DNA of 64,000 nt. Source: Alviniconcha marisindica. Lineage: Eukaryota; Mollusca; Gastropoda; Provannidae. The number at the start of each line of letters is the position of its first letter. The stretch's first letter is position 1. Below the pieces are notes generated by a model that saw nothing but the letters and a program-made list of their open reading frames with translations, did not search any database and had not been told where the DNA came from. The stretch spans positions 558,501 to 622,500 of the forward strand of contig JABMCL010003192.1 in the NCBI GenBank assembly GCA_018857735.1. Reading direction: 5' to 3'. Positions 12,112 through 20,872 of the stretch are shown piece by piece. The position numbers were made by a program, and so were the translations under genes.

Positions 12112-15100
12112 TAAGACAAAGATAGAGAAGGAAAGAGAGAGGTGAGAGACAGATAGTTGGGGGGGAAGTGGGAGGGGGGGGGGGGGTGCAAGGGGAGGCC
12201 AAGAGAGAGAAATAGGGATGGACAAGCAGCAAAAGACAGATATAAAGATGGAAGGAGGGGTGTGGGGGGGGAGGGGGGGGGTAACAGGTCAGAGAGAGAC
12301 AGAGAAAGAGACACAGACAGAAAGACTAAAGCACACAAACAGAAGAGAAAAGATGGGGGGGGGGGGGGGGGAGAAGGAAAGATGGGAGGGGGGAGGGGGG
12401 GAGAGTTAAAGCATTAAAAAAAAAGTAAGTCAAAAGGCAAAATTTACATCCACTGACCAAACACAGAGGAGCACAGCACAGCACAGCACAGCACAAACAT
12501 GTAAAACTTCAAGAGCCAGACGCAAACATTAGCTCACCTGCGAAATCTTGATGACAATGCCGGCGTTCATGCACCAGGCAGTGGTCAGAGTCATATGGAG
12601 CAACAGCTGCAACACACGCATGAAACCACAAGAACAACAGCTGCAACAGGCGCATAATAACACAACGCTTGCAATGCAAAGTACAAAATATCAAACAAAG
12701 AGACCAGTGCTACTGCAACAAAAGTGAACTGCAGCAGACGCATAATAACACAACGCTTGCAATGCAAAGTACAAAATATCAAACAAAGAGACCAGTGCTA
12801 CTGCAACAAAAGTGAACTGCAGCAGACGCATAATAACACAACGCTTGCAATGCAAAGTACAAAATATCAAACAAAGAGACCAGTGCTACTACAACAAAAG
12901 TGAACTGCAGCAAACGCATAATAACACAACGCTTGCAATGTAAAGTACCAAATATCAAACAAAGAGACCAGTGCTACTCCAACAAAAGTGAACTGCAACA
13001 GATCCATAATAACACAATGCTTGCAATTCAAAGTATCAAATATCAAACAAAGAGACCAGTGCTACTCCAGCAAAAGTGAACTGCAACAGATCCATAATAA
13101 CAATGCTTGCAATGCAAATTACCAAATATCAAACAAAGAGACCAGTGCTACTCCAACAAAAGTGAACTGCAACAGATCCATAATAACACAATGCTTGCAA
13201 TGCAAAGTATCAAATATCAAACAAAGAGACCAGTGCTACTCCAACAAAAGTGAATTGCAACAGATCCATAATAACACAATGCTTGCAATGCAAAGTACCA
13301 AATATCAAACAAAGAGACCAGTGCTACTCCAGCAAAAGTGAACTGCAACAGATCCATAATAACACAATGCTTGCAATGCAAAGTACCAAATATCAAACAA
13401 AGAGACCAGTGCTACTCCAGCAAAAGTGAACTGCAACAGATCCATAATAACACAATGCTTGCAATGCAAAGTATCAAATATCAAACAAAGAGACCAGTGC
13501 TACTCCAACAAAAGTGAATTGCAGCAGATCCATAATAGCACCATGCTGGCAATGCAAAGTACCAAATATCAAACAAAGAGACCAGTGCTACTCCAGCAAA
13601 AGTGAACTGCAACAGATCCATAATAACACAATGCTTGCAATGCAAAGTACAAATATCAAACAAAGAGACCAGTGCTACTCCAACAAAAGTGAACTGCAAC
13701 AGATCCATAATAACACAATGCTTGCAATGCAAAGTATCAAATATCAAACAAAGAGACCAGTGCTACTCCAACAAAAGTGAATTGCAGCAGGTCCATAATA
13801 GCACCATGCTGGCAATGCAAAGTACCAAATATCAAACAAAGAGACCAGAGCTACTCTAACAAAAGTGAATTGCAGCAGATCCATAATAGTGCAACGCTTG
13901 CAATGCAAAGTATCAAATATCAAACAAAGAGACCAGCGCTACTCCAACAAAAGTGAACTGCAGCAGACGCATAATAACACAACGCTTGCAATGCAAAGTA
14001 TCAAATATCAAACAAAGAGACCAGTGCTACTCCAGCAAAAGTGGTTATCACTGACAGTGACAATCAGAACAGCATACCAGCACAGGAAACCATCTGCACA
14101 ATCTACCAGTACTACCCCATTGGGTTGTGAGGTTTCATTAGGGCATAGTGGAAGCTAGGTTGTCACTTGCTGATATTTATGTTAAACGGGCGAGGAGTAT
14201 GTAAATGTCAGAACAAAATAAAATACAGAAAATGTTCCCTGTACTGAGCAAAGTGTACCACTTCCAGACAGCTGCAATCGTGATATGCTCTGTTTGAGAT
14301 CATGTTTAGATGGTCCTCAACCATACAGCTATGCTGACATGTGCTCTGCTTGAGGTCATGTTCGGGTGGTCCTCCTCAGCCATGTAGCTATGCTGATGCA
14401 TCCTCTGTTTGTGGTCATATTTTGGATGGTCCTCCTCAACCATACAGCTATGCTGTTGCATGCTCTGTTTGAGGTCATGTTCAGATGGTCCTCCTCAACC
14501 ATATGGCTATGCTGACATGTGCTCTGTTTGAGGTCATGTTTGGATGGTCCTCCTCAACCATATGGCTATGCTGACATGTGCTCTGTTTGAGGTCATGTTC
14601 AGATGGTCCTCCTCAACCATATGGCTATGCTGACATGTGCTCTGTTTGAGGTCATGTTCAGATGGTCCTCCTCAACCATATGGCTATGCTGACATGTGCT
14701 CTGTTTGAGGTCATGTTTGGATGGTCCTCAACCACACGGCTATGCTGACATGTGCTCTGAGATCATGTTCAGATGGTCCTCCTCAACCATATAGCTACGC
14801 TGACATGCTCTGTTTGAGGTCATGTTCGGACAGTCCTCCTCAACCCTATGGCTATGACGTTGCATGCTCTGTTTGGGGTCATATTTTGGATACGGCTATG
14901 CTGACATGTGCTCAGTTTGAGGTCATGTTTGAACAGTCCTCCTCAACTATATGGCTATGCTAACACATGCTCTGCTTGAGGTCATGTTCGGACAGTCCTC
15001 CTCATCCATATGGCTATGCTGTTGCATGCTCTGTTTGAGGTCATATTTTGGATGGACCTCCTCAACCATACTGCTATGCTGTTGTATGCTCTTTTGGAGG

Positions 15101-18100
15101 TCATGTTCACATGGTCCTCCTCAACCATATGGCTATGCTGACAAGTACTCTGTTTGAGGTCATGTTCAGATGGTCCTCAACCATATGGCTATGCTGACAC
15201 ATGCCCCACTTGAGGTCATGTTCTGATGGTCCTCAACCATACAACCATATGGCTATGCTGTTGCATGTCATCCTCAACCATATGGCTATGCTGACATGTG
15301 CTCTGAGGTCATGTTCAGATGGTCCTCCTCAACCATATGGCTATGCTGACACATGCTCTGCTTGAAGTCATGTTCAGATGGTCCTCCTCAACCATATGGC
15401 TATGCTGACACATGCTCTGCTTGAGGTCATGTTCAGATGGTCCTCCTCAACCATATGGCTATGCTGACATGTGCTCTCAGGTCATGTTTGGATGGTCCTC
15501 CTCAACCACACAGCTACGCTGCTGCATGCTCTGTTTGAGGTCATGTTCAGATGGTCCTCCTCAACTATACAACTATGCTCTGAGGTCATGTTCGGGCGGT
15601 CCTCCTCAACCATACAGCTATGCTGACAGGTGTTCTGTTTGAGGTCATGTTTGGGTGGTCCTCCTCAACCATATGGCTATGCTGACATGTGCTCTGAGAT
15701 CATGTTCAGATGGTCCTCCTCCACTATAAGGCTAGGCTGTCGCACGCTATGTTTGAGGTCATGTCTGGATGGTCCCCCTCAACCATATAGCTACAATGTT
15801 GCATGCCCTGCTTGAGGTCATGTTCAGATGGTCCTCAACCATACAACCATATAACTATGTTGACACATGCTCTGCTTGAGGTCATGTTCAGATGGTCCTC
15901 AACCATACAACCATATAGTTATGTTGACACATGCTCTGCTTGAGGTCATGTTTGGATGGTCCTCCTCAACCATATGGCTATGCTGACATGATAAACAGGG
16001 ACACACACACAGTAAAAACAAAAGACCCAAAACAAACATACACCAGAAGAGAAAAACAAAACAGAAGAAGAAAAAAACAGAGCTGGCAAAATCATGTTCT
16101 GTGCAGTTTTTTGGTTGAAATAATTATCTATCTATCTTTATGTTTGCTTCCAGGACATTCAGTCTCTTTGCTAACTGATAAACAGGGACATCCCCACAGA
16201 AAGAAAAAAGAAAAAAAAGAAAAAGACAAACAGAAGAAAAGAAGAAAAAAACAGCTGGCAAAATAATGTTCTTTTTTAGTTTTCTTATTTGTTTTTCGTT
16301 GGTTCTATTTTGTGTTTGTATCAATAATTTCTTTGCTAACTGATAAACAGGGACATGCCCACAGCAAAAAGAAAGAAAAAAATGCCAACAGAAAAAACAG
16401 AGCTGGCAAAATAATGTTCTGTGCAGTTTTTTTTATATTTGTTTTTTGTTGGTTTTATTTTGTGTTTGCTACCACTTTCATGGTTGACTGGGTGTTCAAA
16501 AACAAATATATATCTTAGATCATTAATTGTGTATGATATCAACTGAAGCCATGCGAGACCCATGTATATAATGTGCCTGATTCTCTACGCTCTACTCTGT
16601 GTTTGTGTGTGTGCCTATGTGTGTATGTATGGGGGAGGTATTGTGCTGTGTATGTGCATGTGGGGGTGCTGGCAGTGTGTCTGTGAGTGTGCATGCATGC
16701 ATGAGTGTGTGTGTGTGTGTGTGCATGCATGTGTATATGCGTGTGTGTGTGCATGCATGTGTGTCTGTGTGCATGCACATACATGTAAGCATATGTGCAT
16801 CAGAAATACTCTGGTGCTCAGAACACAATAGGAAACCACAGGGGTTGGCTCAGCTAAGTACTACACACACACTCACCTTCATTACGTCCACCTGAATGTC
16901 TTCAGGTAACTGGGGCGTCATGTGCAATGTATTCAGCACCTGCACAGGTAACCAGTGCTCCTCTTCCCCACTCTCCAGGCTGGAGTGGAACCTCTCATCG
17001 TTCAGGATTTGCTGCAATAACACAGGAAAACTGACATCTCTCAAATTGGTTCCTCATGTCTTTCCCACTCTCATCCTTCGGGATTTGCTGAAATAACACA
17101 GGAAAACCGACATGTTGCCTAACATCTCTCAAATTGGATCCTCATGTCTTCCTCACTCTCTAGGATGGAACAGAATCTCTCATCCTTCAGGATTTGCTGC
17201 AATAACACAGGAAAACTGACATGTGTGCCTAACATCTCTCAAATTGGATCCTCATGTCTTCCTCACTCTCTAGGATGGAACAGAACCTCTCATCCTTCAG
17301 GATTTGCTGAAAAAACACATGGATACTGACAGGTGTGCTTAACACCTCTTGAACTGGATCCTCCCGTCTCCTGGAACAGAACCTCTCATCCTTCAGGATT
17401 TGCTGAAAAAACACATGGAAACTGACAGGTGTGCTTAACACCTCTTGAATTGGATCCTCCTGTCTCCTGGAACAGAACCTCTCATCCTTCAGGAATTGCT
17501 GGAAAAAAAACCATGGAAACTGACAGGTGTGCTTAACACCTCTTGAATTGGATCCTCCTGTCTCCTGGAACAGAACCTCTCATCCTTCAGGATTTGCTGA
17601 AGAAAAAAAAACATGGAAACTGACAGGTGTGCTTAACACCTCTTGAATTGGATCCTCCTGTCTCCTGGAACAGAACCTCTCATCCTTCAGGATTTGCTGA
17701 AAAAACACATGGAAACTGACAGGTGTGCTTAAAACCTCTTGAATTGGATCCTCCCGTCTCCTGGAACAGAACCTCTCATCCTTCAGGAATTGCTGGAGAA
17801 AAAAAACATGGAAACTGACAGGTGTGCTTAACACCTCTTGAATTGGATCCTCCTGTCTCCTGGAACAGAACCTCTCATCCTTCAGGAATTGCTGGAAAAA
17901 CACATGGAAACTGACAGGTGTGCTTAACACCTCTTGAATTGGATCCTCCTGTCTTCCCCACTCTTTACACTCAAGTGGAACCTCTCATAATCTGAAACAG
18001 AATGAGACCCTGACCACTCACGCAGAATCAACACACAAGGGAATTAATTAGCACCTGAAAGACGTTGCACAAACACAACACCAAAGACCTGAATTGCCTA

Positions 18101-18451
18101 CAATAATTCAATGACAACACAAAAACCTGCATTGCCTACAGTAACACTCACCAGTCATGCAAGTAAATACAAGATATGTGTAAGTACATAAGTACCTTGT
18201 GTTTACTCGCATGCCAGGTGAGAGTTACTGTAGGCGACTCAGGTCTTTGTTGTAGTGTTTGTGTGACGTCATCCAAGTGCTAATTAAATCCCTTGTGTGT
18301 TGGAACCTTTCATATTTCAGGATTTGCTGCAAAAACATGCGGAAACTAATGTGTACTTAACAGAAGTGTAGGCAAACACTGATCATAGTTCACCAGTGAA
18401 CACACATTGCTGCACACACATTGCTGCATACACTCCCACTCTCTCTCTCAT

Positions 18452-18512
<61 letters not shown>

Positions 18513-19036
18513 CTCACAAACACACACATATACACACACACACACACAACAGTGATTATTGCTCACCAGTGAACACACACACACATACACACGCGTGCGC
18601 TCACACAAACAGTGATCATCACAAACCAGTGAACACGTACGCACACACACACACACACACACACATGTGCGCACACACACACACTACCTGTATTCCAGCC
18701 AAAGCATAGAAGGACAACTTCTTGGCCCGTGTTTCCAGTGCCATCTGCAAAGGCTCCAGGCATAGTTCTCGCAGGCGCCAAGCCTCTGTTGCCTGCAGCG
18801 CCTCTGCATCCTGTAGCACATCTGAAACAACGTTCACTGCATATGTACAGCTGTGTGGTTGTTGTCCAACTTCTTGGACTCTTAGAGTCAGTTACTTTTT
18901 TTACCATAATATTCAGCACAGCTGAATTAGCATTAAGTGTCCAGTTACTACTTACCAGGTGTGATGACTTTTAAGCGCAGTGAGTTTGGGTACACCAGAG
19001 AATAGCGCTATACAAAAGTTATCTATTATTATTATT

Positions 19037-19072
<36 letters not shown>

Positions 19073-19842
19073 GATATTTTGTGTGTATGTATCCATGCAT
19101 GTGTGTGTGTGTGTGTGTGCATGCATGTGCGCGTATACATGCATGCGCGTGTGTGTGTGTGTGTGTGGTGTGTGTGTGTGTGTGTTAGCTAAGAGTGTGT
19201 GTACTAGATGTTGTAAAGGAGGACAAGAGATGGTGATAGACAACTATGTTGGTTGTGATACAAATATGTATTAACAATAAATAATCTCTGTGGTTTATAA
19301 ATGTAGAAATGCATAAAAATTAAAATCAGCAACAACAACAAACCCATATATTTGACACATTGTCTTGATTGATATAAAAAATTGATGTTATACATAGTAT
19401 TCTCTCTCTCTCTCTCTCTCTGAAACACTCCCCCCCCCCCCCCCTCAACCTACACAGCACCACTAGCAATAGCAATGCAAAGATCCATATGCATCTATAC
19501 CCCCTATCCACGCACTCACCCCCACCCCTTGAGTTCAATGTTGCTTTACGTCCACAGAGACCATATGGACTATTAGGGACGGGGAACCCAGGACGGCCAC
19601 CTCAACTTTCACACAGCTCCTGAGCTCTGACTCCAGCCCTAATCCAACACCTTGCTTATATACCCATCACACACACATACACATGCATACACACTCACTC
19701 TCTCTCTCTCTCTCTCTCTCAAGGTCTGTTTTTGTGTGTGTGTTTTAATCATTATTCATTAGTAGCTTAGTAGCAAGGACTGGTTGTTAAACTGGTTTTG
19801 ACTGAACCTAAACTATAATCCTTGTAAAACAAAAGTTTTCAA

Positions 19843-19892
<50 letters not shown>

Positions 19893-20076
19893 CTCTCTCT
19901 CAAGGTCTTGATAAGTGGTTTTCCAGATTCATGACTTTCAGACACTTTCAAGAACTGTACAAACACTGCTGTTGTTGTTGTTCCTACTGCTGCCATTTTT
20001 CTTTCTTCTTTCATCTTCTTCTTTGTCTAACTTTATTTTTTTGTCTAATCTTTGTCTTGCCATTTTGCTTCTTATA

Positions 20077-20121
<45 letters not shown>

Positions 20122-20140
20122 ACTATGCCCTTCTATGCTT

Positions 20141-20224
<84 letters not shown>

Positions 20225-20512
20225 ATGCATGCATGCATGTGAACCGTCAACTGTTTGCATTTTTTGCACCACTGACACAATCTACACCACCACCACCAGC
20301 ACATACAATATTACACGACAACCCAAACAGCCAGCGTAAATGTCACCCCTGGAGCCAGTTACCAGAAAACTAATTACACGTTGCGTACTAATTAATATGC
20401 TGCACTCACTAAGTGCTGTGCTGCAGGAGTGTTTGATGGCAGCAAACTTGGGTGTGATGATCTCTTTTGACAGCTGTTTCAGTGTGTCTTCCATGACCTG
20501 CGATGGGGCCAT
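1..20512 (-). CDS. ARFGEF3: ARFGEF3/BIG3-like protein, N-terminal part (10 exons, 3' cut by window)
   Basis: ARFGEF3 (BIG3) is a large Sec7-family protein related to the ARF exchange factors BIG1/2. In vertebrates it acts on secretory-granule membranes, and its Sec7 domain is considered degenerate. Ten exons give 388 codons in consistent phase, covering the N-terminal DCB-type region. Comparison with remembered human BIG3 shows matching blocks in order: [11 protein letters not shown] near the start, [15 protein letters not shown] and [35 protein letters not shown] and [23 protein letters not shown]. The HUS, Sec7 and C-terminal parts would lie to the left of this window. The start is taken at the ATG at 20,510-20,512 ([11 protein letters not shown]). 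The Met six codons later (20,494) aligns with the human start and is an alternative. The introns contain little but repeats. Confidence 0.9.
490..1185. repeat. 16-bp minisatellite
   Basis: Tandem CAATGCCCTCCAGTCT units with variants (CACACT, CTGTCT). Because 16 bp is not a multiple of three, all three frames cycle through the same 16 residues and stay open, giving spurious [14 protein letters not shown] reading frames. It lies in the intron between exons 9 and 10 of ARFGEF3. Confidence 0.93.
1342..1452 (-). CDS. ARFGEF3: ARFGEF3 exon 9
   Basis: 111 nt, phase 2 to 2. It reads [19 protein letters not shown], then [14 protein letters not shown](W), equivalent to SQQLQLLYLECILSVL and RRFTDLIW of BIG3. 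The phase of exon 8 requires the acceptor TCAACAG at 1,453 rather than the upstream GTTTGTCAG at about 1,473. The donor is GTCAGT. Confidence 0.85.
1486..2090. repeat. Degenerate minisatellite (GGTGATAAACAC units) abutting exon 9 acceptor
   Basis: Units of roughly 24 bp (CTTAGCATGGTGATAAACAC) with a higher-order repeat of about 70 bp at the left end. The array fills most of intron 8 and starts about 30 bp upstream of the exon 9 3' splice site. The decoy GTTTGTCAG at about 1,473 is itself repeat-derived. Confidence 0.8.
2159..2240 (-). CDS. ARFGEF3: ARFGEF3 exon 8
   Basis: 82 nt, phase 1 to 2. It reads [16 protein letters not shown] and [11 protein letters not shown], matching STVESLCDDVVSVLTVLCEKL of BIG3. 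The donor is GTGAAT. Two AG acceptors three bases apart are possible (CACAG at 2,244 or CAGCAG at 2,241), a NAGNAG choice that would add or drop one residue. Confidence 0.83.
2421..3132. repeat. GT array, then CA array, around the exon 7 donor
   Basis: Plus strand: (GT)n with GCAT interruptions at 2,421-2,693, unique sequence, then (CA)n with GCAT/GCGC interruptions at about 2,820-3,132. The exon 7 donor is the edge of the second array. Long THTHTH/CVCVCV frames are artefacts. Confidence 0.95.
3141..3183 (-). CDS. ARFGEF3: ARFGEF3 exon 7 (43-nt microexon)
   Basis: 43 nt coding [14 protein letters not shown] plus one base. It was found because exons 6 and 8 would otherwise be out of phase. 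With it, all phases agree. The acceptor is TTGTTCGGCAG. The donor is the first GT of a GT microsatellite (CAG/GTGTGTGTG). It aligns with the poorly conserved IIENPDVPQDF stretch of BIG3. Confidence 0.72.
3210..3425. repeat. About 74-bp tandem repeat, three copies, next to exon 7 acceptor
   Basis: Copies begin at about 3,210, 3,284 and 3,357 with GTTAGxxTGATCCATTTA and contain GGGTATACTCATGCA. On the minus strand the array ends about 25 bp upstream of the ARFGEF3 exon 7 acceptor. Confidence 0.85.
4189..4579. mobile_element. Possible inverted-repeat element
   Basis: Terminal CAAAGGTGGAGAT (about 4,190) is mirrored by ATCTCCACCTTTG (about 4,567-4,579). Internal ATCTGGCAGCCA is mirrored by TGGCTGCCAGAT. 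Possibly a degraded MITE. It lies in ARFGEF3 intron 6. Confidence 0.45.
5117..5291 (-). mobile_element. Short retroposon with dimeric tail module and 13-bp target duplication
   Basis: Flanked by perfect direct repeats TGAACAGTCAATG (5,104-5,116 and 5,292-5,304). The body holds one degenerate and one better copy of the CTTTACGTCCAC...ATTAGGGAC module and ends CACACAGCTCCTGAACTATG. A truncated relative lies at about 55,900-56,045. Confidence 0.75.
5380..5475. repeat. Interspersed repeat copy (empty-site paralogue)
   Basis: Matches 7,915-7,997 plus 8,435-8,465 (GTCTTCTT...AATCTGAGAAAGCTTG, TTAGAACTGAAAATCTGT, ATGACTACAACAGACAACAC). It lacks the 437-bp MITE. Confidence 0.75.
6580..6680 (+). mobile_element. 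LINE 3' end remnant with GACT tail
   Basis: TGTTGTTGTTGT, then CATAAATAAAACACTGACTG with further ACTG repeats, resembles a LINE terminus with a short-repeat tail. No coding part is recognised. Confidence 0.4.
6780..7247 (-). mobile_element. tRNA-derived SINE
   Basis: At its right end the minus strand reads like a tRNA: GGGATAGCTCAGTGGTTAGA (A box) and GGGTTCGAATCCC (B box), with an anticodon-like loop CTCGTGA. The acceptor stem does not pair, so it is not a working tRNA. The body has GATCTTTTACGTG-like sequence. The tail has TATATAGCGCTATTCTC, a word seen in several other repeats here (about 7,670, 18,990, 60,460). Followed by GATT repeats. Confidence 0.75.
7835..7896. repeat. CA microsatellite
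   Basis: Pure (CA)n of about 60 bp within ARFGEF3 intron 6. Confidence 0.97.
7998..8434. mobile_element. 437-bp MITE with 9-bp target duplication (Mutator-like)
   Basis: Flanked by GGTATGAAT at 7,989-7,997 and 8,435-8,443. The ends CACACTCCAAGC and (reverse complement) CAAACTCCAAGC are inverted repeats extending imperfectly for about 35 bp. The unoccupied version of the host repeat is seen at about 5,440-5,475 (CTGGTATGGACATGACTACA). A 9-bp duplication suggests a Mutator-like element. It has no coding capacity. Confidence 0.8.
8626..8742 (-). CDS. ARFGEF3: ARFGEF3 exon 6
   Basis: 117 nt, phase 0-0, 39 residues: [20 protein letters not shown], then [19 protein letters not shown]. It matches VCIETYISSCHQRS...LSQMLSDLTLQLRQ of BIG3. 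The acceptor is GGCTTGCAG and the donor GTGAGA. Upstream on the minus strand lies a C-rich tract several hundred bases long (8,768-9,240). Confidence 0.9.
8768..9240. repeat. Long G-rich tract (C-rich on the ARFGEF3 transcript)
   Basis: Imperfect GGGGTGGGG/GAGGGG units including a 20+ nt G run at about 9,048-9,071. In the minus-strand transcript it is a C-rich pyrimidine tract starting about 25 nt upstream of the exon 6 acceptor. Confidence 0.8.
10156..10272. repeat. 13-bp tandem repeat
   Basis: Nine units of AGTAGCACTGACA / AATAACACTGACA type, within intron 5 of ARFGEF3. Confidence 0.85.
10913..11137 (-). CDS. ARFGEF3: ARFGEF3 exon 5 (extra exon relative to human BIG3)
   Basis: 225 nt, phase 0-0, 75 codons with no stop. 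It has strong signals (acceptor CTCCTTGCAG, donor GTAAAC). It begins [20 protein letters not shown] and ends in a Ser/Asp-rich tail ([19 protein letters not shown]). Human BIG3 goes straight from the exon 4 block to the exon 6 block, so this exon is additional. Its start resembles exon 6 and the YLASKN...AKATLTQML region of BIG1. It may be used together with exon 6 or instead of it. Confidence 0.75.
11226..11366. repeat. About 43-bp tandem repeat, three copies, upstream of exon 5
   Basis: Three T-rich copies on the plus strand (TTTTTTCATCTTGG with CATCTGCCAGTCATA), starting about 90 bp upstream of the ARFGEF3 exon 5 acceptor in minus-strand sense. Confidence 0.8.
11900..12415. repeat. GT microsatellite followed by GA/G-rich low complexity
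   Basis: (GT)n with GTGAGT interruptions to about 12,113, then G runs and GAGA-rich sequence up to about 12,415. It lies within ARFGEF3 intron 4, just 3' of exon 4 in transcript sense. Confidence 0.9.
12538..12606 (-). CDS. ARFGEF3: ARFGEF3 exon 4 (small)
   Basis: 69 nt, phase 0-0, 23 residues ([20 protein letters not shown], then ISQ), aligning with VLLCITYTPTFDLNGSAVLKIAE of BIG3. The acceptor is GTGTTGCAG and the donor GTGAGC. An 88-bp satellite begins directly upstream of the acceptor. Confidence 0.85.
12607..14045 (-). repeat. 88-bp satellite array abutting ARFGEF3 exon 4 acceptor
   Basis: About 16 tandem units of about 88 bp (words such as GCTTGCAATGCAAAGTA and AAAGAGACCAGTGCTACT). 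The segment just upstream of the exon 4 acceptor is repeated at the array edge (AACAGCTGCAACA followed by CGCAT). Most units contain CTGTTGCAG or CTGCTGCAG on the minus strand, that is, an acceptor-like decoy. The 60-120 aa open frames here are repeat artefacts. Confidence 0.9.
14290..15990. repeat. 59-bp minisatellite (about 29 copies)
   Basis: Head-to-tail units built on CCTCAACCATATGGCTATGC and TTTGAGGTCATGTTCAGATG, with small deletions and point changes. It lies in intron 3 of ARFGEF3. No spacer structure, so not CRISPR. Confidence 0.92.
15986..16480. repeat. Three long direct repeats (about 160-190 bp)
   Basis: Three copies start with CTGATAAACAGGGACA-like sequence (about 15,986, 16,176 and 16,340). 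They continue through an A-rich purine block and AGCTGGCAAAATAATGTTCT. They follow directly on the 59-bp satellite. Confidence 0.75.
16877..17011 (-). CDS. ARFGEF3: ARFGEF3 exon 3
   Basis: 135 nt, phase 0-0. It reads [18 protein letters not shown], then [20 protein letters not shown], equivalent to LLSEERF and SLNEDLQVEVMK of BIG3. The acceptor is TTATTGCAG and the donor GTGAGT. Its acceptor and first coding bases are the source of the tandem array immediately upstream (17,012-17,996). Confidence 0.92.
17012..17996 (-). repeat. 96-bp tandem array made from ARFGEF3 exon 3 acceptor and 5' coding bases
   Basis: About nine imperfect units lie in intron 2 directly upstream of exon 3. On the minus strand each unit carries a 3' splice-site-like segment (TGTTTTTTCAG or TTATTGCAG) followed by an exon 3-like start ([10 protein letters not shown] against [10 protein letters not shown] in the exon). 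Units nearest the exon keep more of it (ILESEED against SLESGEE). The commonest unit is 96 bp (32 codons), so the frame stays open across several units (17,580-17,930). A further degenerate copy lies at about 18,303-18,350. Confidence 0.85.
18029..18302. mobile_element. 274-bp MITE-like element with about 73-bp terminal inverted repeats
   Basis: The left end (CAACACACAAGGGAATTAAT...) and the reverse complement of the right end (CAACACACAAGGGATTTAAT...) agree over about 73 bp up to GCCTAC. A half-copy of the right part lies at about 28,690-28,800. No clear target-site duplication was found, so the superfamily is open. Confidence 0.75.
18452..18687. repeat. CA microsatellite touching the ARFGEF3 exon 2 donor
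   Basis: (CA)n on the plus strand with CTCTCTCACAAA and GTGAACAC interruptions, reaching to within two bases of the exon 2 donor. On the transcript the intron opens GTAGTGTGTGTGTG. Confidence 0.93.
18688..18821 (-). CDS. ARFGEF3: ARFGEF3 exon 2
   Basis: 134 nt, phase 1 to 0. It contains [20 protein letters not shown] and FYALAGIQ, matching LREKCLLPLQLALESKNVKL and HALAGMQ of human BIG3. The acceptor is TTGTTTCAG. The donor GTAGTG runs directly into a long GT repeat. Confidence 0.92.
19042..19902. repeat. GT microsatellite and CT tracts in ARFGEF3 intron 1
   Basis: (GT)n with GCAT interruptions at 19,042-19,185, and CT tracts at about 19,402-19,420, 19,698-19,720 and 19,850-19,902. A SINE-type tail (AGCGCTATACAAAAG then ATT repeats) sits just before, at about 18,960-19,040. 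Confidence 0.9.
19538..19629 (-). mobile_element. Mini-SINE copy
   Basis: Same about-95-bp unit as at 59,386 (TTGCTTTACGTCCACAGAGA to CACACAGCTCCTGAGCTCTG), a few changes, no clear target duplication. Confidence 0.65.
20079..20234. repeat. CA array followed by GT array (hairpin-capable)
   Basis: About 40 bp of (CA)n, a 22-bp spacer, then about 80 bp of (GT)n ending in GCAT repeats. The two arms are mutually complementary. It lies about 180 bp inside intron 1 from the exon 1 donor. Confidence 0.95.
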
Positions 20513-20639
20513 AAATGATCGAGGAGCCTGTACTGACACAACAGTGCGTGACACCAGATGGCCCACTCCCTCCCGCTGCCCCTCTCCGGCTTGGGGCCCC
20601 TGTGCTGCTGGCACAGTTTGATTAATAACAGCTGCTGCT
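20410..20639 (-). CDS. ARFGEF3: ARFGEF3 exon 1 (start codon; 5' part untranslated or extended)
   Basis: The coding part is 20,410-20,512, ending in phase 1 at donor GTGAGT. It reads [19 protein letters not shown] and [14 protein letters not shown], matching the BIG3 N-terminus. An acceptor-like TTTGTTTCAG precedes 20,639, so at least one more upstream exon probably exists. The frame stays open upstream of the ATG, so an N-terminal extension (AAAVINQTVPAAQGPQ...) is possible but has no remembered counterpart. Confidence 0.8.
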
Positions 20640-20751
20640 CTGAAACAAAGAATGAAATAAGCATCTGAAGTGTGGGTGTGTGCTGTAATGCTAAAGCAGA
20701 TACTCGCATAGATATTATGATGCACATATACCTTCATTCAAATGCATCACT

Positions 20752-20872
20752 GGCAGGAGCTGCCACAAGTATCATTTTTGTTGCGAGAAAAAAAAAAATC
20801 ACAACAAACACGTGTCTGTCCTGACGAAACGTCTGTCACGACAAAAACGATACTTGTGGCAGCTCCCGCCAA
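20752..20872. mobile_element. About 121-bp near-perfect hairpin (MITE-like)
   Basis: The left arm GGCAGGAGCTGCCACAAGTA and the reverse complement of the right arm (GGCGGGAGCTGCCACAAGTA) match and continue into TC(A/G)TTTTTGT. The loop includes an A run. It lies about 110 bp upstream of the ARFGEF3 exon 1 acceptor. No target-site duplication was recognised. Confidence 0.7.

Noticed and set aside
13481..14158. 88-97 residue ORFs on both strands
   Set aside because: Translations of the 88-bp satellite.
14290..15990. Regular 59-bp repeats resembling a CRISPR array
   Set aside because: There are no unique spacers; units are head-to-tail, and the context is a eukaryotic intron.
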